Origin: CALXSC01 sp964493475
GTDB taxonomy: Bacteria > Pseudomonadota > Alphaproteobacteria > Rickettsiales > UBA1997
Direction: 5' to 3'
NCBI GenBank assembly: GCA_964493475.1
Contig: CAZBNS010000028.1
Coordinates: 1 to 18,173, forward strand
DNA length: 18,173 nt
Shown here: positions 13,379 through 18,173 of the stretch, one piece after another
Layout of the letters: every line of letters starts with the position of its first letter
How positions within the stretch are numbered: the stretch's first letter is position 1
Made by a program: the position numbers and the translations under genes
Notes under the pieces: model-generated
Databases searched by the model: none
What the model was told of the DNA's origin: nothing
The model's input: the letters and a program-made list of their open reading frames with translations, nothing else

Positions 13379-15190
13379 TTATTCCCTCCAAAACCCCATC
13401 TCTTCCCTCTTCGTCCACTTCACAAACTCCTCTGCTATCTCAAACAAATCATGCTGCAAAACCCTCTCCCCATCTACCTCTTTATAAATATATTCTCCGC
13501 TATTATCTTTGCCTGATTTTTCACTTACTGCAAAAAATATTGGGTAGTCGTTTTTTCGTGGATTGAGTTCTGAGTGCCATTTTTGTAAGAAAATAACGCT
13601 TGTTTTTGTGCCGGTGTGTGGTTTGAAGGTGTTGCTGTCGAGGCCTACTACGGCTAGGATTCTGGCTTTGTCGGCTAAAAAATCTCTAATGTATTTTTCG
13701 CTGGTGTTGTTGAATACGCCTTGTGGGAGGACTATTGCGAGTCGTCCGCCGTCTTTTACGAAGTTGAGGTTTCTTTCAATGAATAGTAGGTGTCTTGAGA
13801 TTTTTTTGGCTTTGTCTTTTACGACATTTGGGTATTCGGCTAAAATGTGTTTTTCGCTTACTTCACCTGCAAATGGTGGGTTGGCAAGTAGTATGTCAAA
13901 GTTAAAATATTTGAAATTTTCGTCTGCAAGTCTTTCTCTGTTGAGTTGTGATTTTATGTCTCCGCCCCAAGATGATGAGTCGAGGGAGTTTTCTTTGAAT
14001 ATGTGGGATTTTCCGTCGCCGGCGATTAGCATCATGGCTTTTGAAATTTTTGAGCTTCGTTCGTCAAAATCTATGCCCCATAAGTGTCTGCTTGCGTATT
14101 CTGAAAGGTTTCTTGGTTTGATGTGGACCATTGAGTGAATTAGGAAGCCGCCGGAACCGCAGGCGGTGTCTATTATGAACTCGTCTTTCTTTGGGTTTAG
14201 CATTTTGATGCACATGTCTATGACATGCCTTGGGGTGAAATATTGTCCTTTTTTGCCTTTTGCTACATCTGGTATTAAATATTCAAAAGCATCGTCAATT
14301 ATTTGTAGGTTTGAGCCTAATAATTTATATTCTTGTAAGTCTGCTATGATATTTGCTAAGTGTGTGGCGGTTAGTTTGATTTTATCGCTTTCGTCAAAAA
14401 TATCTCTCCATTCGTCTTTTGCTTGTTTGAATAGTTTGTCGATTGATTGTTTGGTGATTATTGGGTCTTGTCTTGCTCTGAATTCTAAAATATAATCTTT
14501 GTCGTTTCTGCCTGAAACTTCGTCATATAATTTAGCGTAAATTATTTTGAATATTTCGTCAAAACTATCAAAGCCGGAGTTTGCGAGGACTAGGTCTTCT
14601 AAGTTTTGAATTACTTGTTTTAGTTGTTTGGGCTCTTTTAGTTCTGAATATGTGTATTTTTTGTTGAAAACATCTTCTGGCGTTTCTCTGTATTCTGGAA
14701 TGTCGGGAAGTGTTGAAAAATCTTTTGGATATGGTCTGTATATTACTTCGTCGGTTTGTCCATTTATTGCTACTCCGATTAAGGCTCCCTCTGCGTTTAG
14801 ATAACTTTTTAGTTGTTTTGCATCATTTTTCATACTTGGTGCTTTTACTTCAACTAATATATAAGGAGTAATTCTATCGTCTTTGTATACTATGATGTCG
14901 GCTCGTTTTTTCTCTCTTCCAAAGTTTACTATTAATTCAATGTCAATTAATTCTTTTGGGTATTTATATTGTGTGATTAGTCTTTTTAAGTAAAGTTGAC
15001 GAACTATTTCTTCTGGGGCAGATTTTTTATCGCTTAAGATTAATTTTTCTTGCTCGCCTTTGGAGTTGCTTTTTAAATAATATTTATCGTCTTTTAAGTA
15101 AATTTCTTTTTCTAAAGAATCTAGTTCGTTTTTTGTAAATAATGATAAATTTTGATCTGTGTTTGGAAAAATTTTTGTTATGACTGACAC
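13379..15190 (-). CDS. hsdM: HsdM-type adenine methyltransferase with fused N-terminal nuclease-like domain
   Basis: The protein would methylate N6 of adenine at the site chosen by HsdS. In the 603 residues, about 60-165 match the HSDR_N_2-type PD-(D/E)XK nuclease fold: RADIIVY with D98, then YILVEVKAP with E114 and K116, and a following QLKSY. A helical region comes next. The methylase core has GQYFTP (315-320), motif I DTACGSGGFL (341-350), and motif IV NPPF (437-440). No hsdR is in the operon, so the protein may cut as well as methylate, as in two-subunit RM + S systems. The start is GTG at 15190; a stop lies two codons upstream, so it is the only sensible start. There is no Shine-Dalgarno. 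It is the first gene of the operon. Its first codons and upstream region are duplicated at 9136-9393. Confidence 0.92.
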   Translation of the reverse strand: MSVITKIFPNTDQNLSLFTKNELDSLEKEIYLKDDKYYLKSNSKGEQEKLILSDKKSAPEEIVRQLYLKRLITQYKYPKELIDIELIVNFGREKKRADIIVYKDDRITPYILVEVKAPSMKNDAKQLKSYLNAEGALIGVAINGQTDEVIYRPYPKDFSTLPDIPEYRETPEDVFNKKYTYSELKEPKQLKQVIQNLEDLVLANSGFDSFDEIFKIIYAKLYDEVSGRNDKDYILEFRARQDPIITKQSIDKLFKQAKDEWRDIFDESDKIKLTATHLANIIADLQEYKLLGSNLQIIDDAFEYLIPDVAKGKKGQYFTPRHVIDMCIKMLNPKKDEFIIDTACGSGGFLIHSMVHIKPRNLSEYASRHLWGIDFDERSSKISKAMMLIAGDGKSHIFKENSLDSSSWGGDIKSQLNRERLADENFKYFNFDILLANPPFAGEVSEKHILAEYPNVVKDKAKKISRHLLFIERNLNFVKDGGRLAIVLPQGVFNNTSEKYIRDFLADKARILAVVGLDSNTFKPHTGTKTSVIFLQKWHSELNPRKNDYPIFFAVSEKSGKDNSGEYIYKEVDGERVLQHDLFEIAEEFVKWTKREEMGFWRE

Positions 15191-15387
15191 TTTTTAATTT
15201 AGTAATTTGCAAACTAAACAAATAGTATATGATACTTTTGAAAATACAATCATTTTAATAAAATATGGACAACCGGCGTTTGTTATTTATAAATATTATA
15301 CACTAAAATTTTATCAAACGCTCAAAACTCTTATTTATTTTTTTTCCAAACATATTCCCAATGAATTGCTATAGCAGGGAAAAGAAA
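15128..15387. repeat. Direct repeat, copy 2 (original context)
   Basis: This is the intact counterpart of 9136-9393: hsdM 5' end, intergenic region and 3' end of the 85-residue gene. It ends at AAAAGAAA (15380-15387), after which the two copies diverge. Confidence 0.9.
15224..15236 (-). promoter_or_regulatory. hsdM -10 box and palindrome
   Basis: AGTATATGATACT is a palindrome (AGTAT-ATG-ATACT) that contains the minus-strand TATACT box (15229-15224), about 34 bases before the GTG. No good -35 is found at normal spacing. The palindrome persists in the duplicate (AGTAT-ACG-ATACT), with changes only in its centre. It could be an operator controlling the R-M operon. Confidence 0.35.
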
Positions 15388-15588
15388 GAAAATAAAAGAC
15401 AAGATTTCCCATATTCCCAAAAAGAATACTATAATCTTTTCAAGTTCTGCCTCATTAAAAGTATAGAACAAATTTACCATGTACGGATAAAAACCTGTCA
15501 ACGAAATTAACCAGACAATGATAAGCAAAGCATAGCTTATTATAAATGATTTAAAAAGGACATTTCTTATTTTTAAAGCTGCTTCCAT
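15331..15588 (-). CDS. Small two-helix membrane protein, unknown
   Basis: 85 residues. Two hydrophobic segments, FIISYALLIIVWLISLTGF (about 15-33) and IIVFFLGIWEILSFIFFLFP (about 51-70), are joined by a short loop (YPYMVNLFYTFNEAELEK). The protein ends in the basic tail WKKNK. The family is not recognised. It lies 140 bases upstream of hsdM on the same strand; a separate promoter cannot be identified with confidence. The 3' end of the gene is repeated, frameshifted, at 9338-9393. The hydrophobic pattern and a clean ATG support a real gene. Confidence 0.6.
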   Translation of the reverse strand: MEAALKIRNVLFKSFIISYALLIIVWLISLTGFYPYMVNLFYTFNEAELEKIIVFFLGIWEILSFIFFLFPAIAIHWEYVWKKNK

Positions 15589-15803
15589 AACAAATATTAT
15601 TATTGATACTACTTTAAGTTTAATGTGGCATTTATAAAAAGCAAGATATTTAAAATAATTGTAGTATTTTTAGTAATATTTTCTTAAAAAATTATTCACT
15701 CTATAAATAATCTTCTAGTAATTTTAATGACTTACGACTTATATTCCATCAGAACATTTGCGAAATCACTAAGTCAAACCCCTTTTCAAAAATTTGTATA
15801 ACT

Positions 15804-16412
15804 CTATTGATAACAGTCTTTTAAATCTTTTAATTTCGTTCCGTTAAACCTAAAATAACTTGCGCCTTGATATGCGCCGCTATTATTAAGCTTACCTTTT
15901 TCTTCAAATATTGTATAAACAAGAGGCGATAACTTAAAAATCTGTCCATCATACTCAACCTCTCTTTCTCCGACAACCTTGGCAACTATGGATTCATCTT
16001 GAATAAAAACAATTTCGTCGCCATTTTTTAAACCTTTTTTATAAAAGTTAAACAACTCGCCTTGTTTTCTAATTTTCGTAATTTCTTTAAAATCTTTTTC
16101 TTTATTAGTTTTTTTAGGATATATAACCTTGCCATCAAACGATAGCAATAATTGTTTTACCAAATCTATATCAAGCGCAAATAATTCGCTGCCTACAACT
16201 TGATGTTTACTAAATATTTCATGCAAGAGTTTTTCCTTATCCTCATAATCATCAAGTTCAATTGCAAAAAATCTTTTCAGACCCGCTACATTACAATAGC
16301 CATTTTTTTCAAGGTTTCTCATTCTTTCTTCGTAGCTGCCAGTCCCAATTTTTCCAATTTTAATCAAACCAGAAACGGCAGTAGCCATTAAATAAATAAT
16401 TCCCTTCTTCAT
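15804..16412 (-). CDS. GIY-YIG (T5orf172/MUG113-like) protein with C-terminal RAMA-like domain
   Basis: GIY-YIG domains are small metal-dependent nuclease folds. Residues 4-9 (GIIYLM) and 16-22 (LIKIGKI) give the two GIY-YIG strands in the variant form. The following Arg in EERMRNLEKNGYC, helix DKEKLLHEIFSKHQ and SELFALDIDLVKQLL complete the domain by about residue 95. The C-terminal part, with NGDEIVFIQDESIVAKVVG, EVEYDGQIFKLSPLV and GAYQGASYFRFNGTKL, resembles the DNA-binding-like domains (RAMA type) often attached to restriction or methylase proteins; that match is tentative. A TTGTTG-17-TATAAA promoter lies upstream. It could be a stand-alone nuclease, or an accessory of the nearby R-M system, but it is separated from it by the 85-residue gene and 215 bases. 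Confidence 0.7.
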   Translation of the reverse strand: MKKGIIYLMATAVSGLIKIGKIGTGSYEERMRNLEKNGYCNVAGLKRFFAIELDDYEDKEKLLHEIFSKHQVVGSELFALDIDLVKQLLLSFDGKVIYPKKTNKEKDFKEITKIRKQGELFNFYKKGLKNGDEIVFIQDESIVAKVVGEREVEYDGQIFKLSPLVYTIFEEKGKLNNSGAYQGASYFRFNGTKLKDLKDCYQ

Positions 16413-16440
16413 TATTTTAAGTTATTATTTTTATTTAGAC

Positions 16441-16469
16441 TTTATATATTTGTTTTATTTTTGCAACAA
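16441..16469 (-). promoter_or_regulatory. Promoter of the GIY-YIG gene
   Basis: On the minus strand TTGTTG (16469-16464) is followed by a 17-base spacer and TATAAA (16446-16441). The ATG at 16412 is about 22 bases past the expected start point, a leader length like those of the other promoters here. Confidence 0.45.
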
Positions 16470-16493
16470 CCGTCTTTAAAAAGCTTAACAATA
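16468..16493. repeat. Stray copy of the 5S rRNA 3'-tail motif
   Basis: AACCGTCTTTAAAAAGCTT followed by AACAATA repeats the 3' border of the 5S gene (17689-17714), with two changes at the GG of the 5S stem. It lies just past the stop of the 238-residue gene. Confidence 0.6.
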
Positions 16494-16500
16494 ACATTCA

Positions 16501-17217
16501 CTATCTTATCACAATACCCAGCTTCACGACATTATCCGCAATCTCGGGCTTGTAGATTTTTTCAATAGGGTTTACTCCTTTGAACTCAACCAATCTTGCT
16601 GTCAAAACGCTTGTATCCATTCCTGCATTGTCAAGCTCAGTAATATTAGCTTCTAGCTCTTGCGGAGTGCATAAAAATACATGGCTGTTCCAATATTCCT
16701 TATTTCTGTTGTTAGCATCAATCTCTTCCTGAGACTCATCACCCTTAAGCTCTTTTGGGTCAGGAACAAAATCATATCCAGAATACATAGTCAAATTCCC
16801 AGCGTTTCCGCTTATCTCATATGGTCCATATACTCCTATAACAAAATTTGTTGTTGGCATATCCTCTTTAGATATAAGCACCACTTTTTCTTTACTCTCA
16901 TATGTTGCGCCAAAATCCCTTATTATTTCAAAAATCGCTACTTTTCCTTCTGCAGTTAGATTTGCAATAGGCACAATGGCACATGTACCAACCGGTTTAT
17001 CACACTCTATTGCAAAAACTTGAACTCCAGGGTTGCCTTTTTCAATTATCATATCCGCATAAGCTGCATCAAATTTTTTTAAAAAATTTTCAACTTCCTT
17101 TGGGTTTATATCTGGCAAAAACTTTGAACCAATGGTCAAAGAGCGTGGGTTAGCATGTCTGTCAATATGTTCTTTGTTGGCAAGAGCACTTACCATATTT
17201 AGTTTGATCTGCATCAT
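16501..17217 (-). CDS. Unrecognised 238-residue protein
   Basis: I do not recognise the family. The sequence is balanced and globular, with no signal peptide or membrane helix: strand-like stretches such as GVQVFAIEC, VGTCAIVPIANL, VAIFEIIRDFG, KVVLISKED and FVIGVYGPYEI alternate with acidic linkers. A charged loop KELKGDESQEEIDANNRNKEY sits before HVFLCTPQELEANI, and it ends NVVKLGIVIR. Two adjacent ATGs are possible. GGAG (17225-17222) is 4 bases from the first (17217) and 7 from the second (17214), so the second may be the true start. Composition is less AT-extreme than the defence block, which suggests a long-resident gene. A palindrome (17276-17290) lies about 60 bases upstream. Confidence 0.75.
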   Translation of the reverse strand: MMQIKLNMVSALANKEHIDRHANPRSLTIGSKFLPDINPKEVENFLKKFDAAYADMIIEKGNPGVQVFAIECDKPVGTCAIVPIANLTAEGKVAIFEIIRDFGATYESKEKVVLISKEDMPTTNFVIGVYGPYEISGNAGNLTMYSGYDFVPDPKELKGDESQEEIDANNRNKEYWNSHVFLCTPQELEANITELDNAGMDTSVLTARLVEFKGVNPIEKIYKPEIADNVVKLGIVIR

Positions 17218-17275
17218 TTTTCTCCATATTCTACTTTATGTATCACCAAAATAAAAAATTTCATAAGTTTTCCGA

Positions 17276-17290
17276 ACTCATTAAATGAGT
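17276..17290. promoter_or_regulatory. Perfect 7-bp palindrome, possible operator
   Basis: ACTCATT-A-AATGAGT lies about 60 bases before the start of the 238-residue gene, near where its promoter should be. No clear -35/-10 pair is visible, so the operator role is a guess. Confidence 0.3.
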
Positions 17291-17320
17291 AATATTCTAG
17301 AAATATTTTTTGCAAATGTC

Positions 17321-17349
17321 AATAAAAAAACCGCGCTTAAAAAGCTTGG
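17321..17349 (-). terminator. Second 5S-tail copy, terminator-like
   Basis: On the minus strand CCAAGCTTTTTAAGCGCGG can fold (CC..GCTT with AAGC..GG) and is followed by a seven-T run (GGTTTTTTTATT). The sequence AACCGCGCTTAAAAAGCTT then GGCAATA (17329-17354) copies the 5S 3' border. It could act as a backup terminator for the rRNA transcript. Confidence 0.4.
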
Positions 17350-17477
17350 CAATAATACAATTTACATAATAAAACAATATCGTAATCGAAAATAATGGTT
17401 ATAAATTTTATAGTTAGTCAAGGAAAAAGGTCAATTAATTTAGTATTTTATATATAGCATTTAAATTTTATATTACA

Positions 17478-17550
17478 CTGGATTCCCGCCTTCGCGGGAA
17501 TGACAATCCGCACTAGTATTTCTGTCATTCCCGCGAATGCGGGAATCCAG
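17478..17550. repeat. Palindromic intergenic repeat (28-bp arms)
   Basis: 17478-17505 (CTGGATTCCCGCCTTCGCGG, then GAATGACA) is inverted at 17523-17550 with one mismatch, around a 17-base centre. Each arm also contains its own GCGGGAAT-type hairpin. Its GC content stands out sharply from the surroundings. Elements ending CTGGATTCCCGC are common in Rickettsiales and several other bacterial groups. This one sits between the 238-residue gene and the rRNA terminator. Confidence 0.8.
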
Positions 17551-17633
17551 TTTTAAAAAATTATTAAATTTAATATTGTAATTAATTGCTATAAATATTA
17601 TGCTCTTCTCTTTACCTATCCCCTTAAATGCAA

Positions 17634-17663
17634 AAATCCCCTACTAAAAATAGTAAGGGATTT
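17634..17663 (-). terminator. Rho-independent terminator of the 23S-5S transcript
   Basis: On the minus strand AAATCCCTTACTA pairs with TAGTAGGGGATTT (one G-T pair) around a TTTT loop, and the T-rich tail TTTTTGCATTT continues beyond. It lies about 40 bases after the 5S 3' end, in the direction of rRNA transcription. Confidence 0.75.
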
Positions 17664-17702
17664 AATAACAAATAAGATAAAAAAGCATAACCGTCTTTAA
17701 AA

Positions 17703-17820
17703 AGCTTGGCAATGACCTAATCTCCCACAATATAAACTGTAGTACAATCGGCATGGTTTGTGTTTCACTGGCGAGTTCGGAATGTATCGAGTGGTTCCAC
17801 ATCATTATAATTACCAAGCT
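17703..17820 (-). rRNA. rrf: 5S ribosomal RNA
   Basis: Read on the minus strand, the ends AGCTTGG and CCAAGCT pair as helix I. The interior contains CATTCCGAACTCG followed by CCAGTGAAAC, and CCATGCCGATTGTACT, all hallmark 5S segments of alphaproteobacterial type. Length is about 118 bases. Helix I is extended outward: AACCGTCTTTAAA (17689-17701) pairs perfectly with 17822-17834. The precursor thus has an extra 13-bp stem, interrupted only by an A-A mismatch, which is a likely RNase processing stem. It follows 23S by about 110 bases on the same strand. Confidence 0.9.
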
Positions 17821-17933
17821 ATTTAAAGACGGTTTGCCTTTAATTGCTTGTTGGTTTAATATTAGTACTTGTACCATTGTTTAGTAAATCTTTACAGATT
17901 TAATACTATATATAGTCTACTTTGTATACTTTT

Positions 17934-18173
17934 ATAAAAAAGCCAATTGGGTTATTAGTATTGGTTAGCTAAGGGCATTGCTGCCTTTACACACCCAACC
18001 TATCAACGTGGTAGTCTACCACGACCCTATAGGGAAAATTAATCTCAAGGATGGTTTCTCACTTAGATGCTTTCAGCGATTATCCAAACCATACGTAGCT
18101 ACCCAGCGATGCTTCTGGCGAAACAACTGGTACACCATAGGTATGTCCACTCCGGTCCTCTCGTACTAGGAGC
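17934..18173 (-). rRNA. rrl: 23S ribosomal RNA, 3' part (runs off the window)
   Basis: Reading the minus strand, the sarcin-ricin loop AGTACGAGAGGACC lies at 18167-18154, followed by GGAGTGGAC, GGTGTACCAGTTGT, GCATCGCTGGGTAGCTACG and CGCTGAAAGCATCTAAG. All are conserved 23S domain VI segments. The 3' end is set at about 17934 from the distance past ACTAAT in E. coli 23S and is accurate only to a few bases. The 5' end is outside the window. No tRNA lies between it and 5S; the spacer contains the small hairpin TAAATCTTTACAGATTTA (17884-17901). Confidence 0.93.

Larger units (their letters stand above)
17218..17633. other. Gene-free region between the 238-residue gene and the rRNA genes
   Basis: Besides the palindrome, the 5S-tail copy and the large palindromic repeat listed separately, I see only AT-rich sequence. 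No tRNA or small ORF with a ribosome-binding site was found. Confidence 0.5.

Noticed and set aside
13563..14495. Long plus-strand ORFs opposite hsdM
   Set aside because: The minus strand carries a complete methylase with conserved motifs; the plus frames show no recognisable protein.
16468..17714. CRISPR-like array from the three repeated motifs
   Set aside because: Only three copies, separated by hundreds of bases and a gene; no cas genes.
17662..18169. ORFs over the 5S and 23S genes
   Set aside because: The DNA there is conserved rRNA; the frames are accidental.
1..18173. tRNA genes or insertion sequences
   Set aside because: No GGTTCGAATCC-type T-arm in a cloverleaf context and no transposase-like frame were found in the intergenic regions by eye.

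Overview
The window looks like AT-rich bacterial DNA, most likely from an alphaproteobacterium of the Rickettsiales-like, host-associated type. The support is: low GC by eye throughout; a 5S rRNA with alphaproteobacterial sequence features; a 23S-5S pair with no tRNA in the spacer; a ComEC without the usual C-terminal metallo-beta-lactamase domain; and several short palindromic repeats between genes, including one of the CTGGATTCCCGC...GCGGGAATCCAG type common in Rickettsiales and other bacteria. The genus cannot be read from the sequence, and the assignment is inference.

Layout. 73-2067 (minus) is comEC. It is divergent from a 603-residue coiled-coil protein of unknown function (2187-3998), which has a near-consensus promoter. 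4193-6274 is a fused alpha/beta ADP-forming acyl-CoA synthetase, also with a good promoter. 6500-8810 is a compact, very AT-rich operon: a 74-residue candidate precursor peptide, a GNAT-type acetyltransferase translationally coupled to it, and a radical SAM/SPASM enzyme. This looks like a RiPP (ribosomally made, post-translationally modified peptide) pathway that I cannot assign to a named class, and it is the best candidate here for an undescribed system. Two related stem-loops with the same 8-base loop bracket it.

8811-9794 holds no intact gene but is full of relics. A 258-bp copy of the hsdM start and of the end of the 85-residue gene (original at 15128-15387) is joined, across an 8-base microhomology AAAAGAAA, to a 199-bp copy of the 3' end of the synthetase gene (original at 6076-6274). 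The order of the two pieces is that expected at the junction of an old tandem duplication spanning about 6076 to 15387.

9795-15190 (minus) is a four-gene defence operon: hsdM with a fused N-terminal PD-(D/E)XK nuclease-like domain, a DUF6119/TIGR04141-family gene, a small Cys-rich tail-anchored-looking protein, and hsdS. No hsdR is present, so the fused nuclease domain probably supplies cleavage. The two middle genes and the first half of hsdS are strikingly more AT-rich than hsdM and the second half of hsdS, suggesting a swapped-in block.

The right end (15331-17217, minus) carries a two-helix membrane protein, a GIY-YIG protein and an unrecognised 238-residue protein. These are followed, in map order, by palindromic elements, an rRNA terminator, 5S rRNA and the 3' part of 23S rRNA running out of the window. 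Three copies of the 5S-tail motif are spread over 16468-17714. Identifications rest on reading motifs by eye; no search was run.
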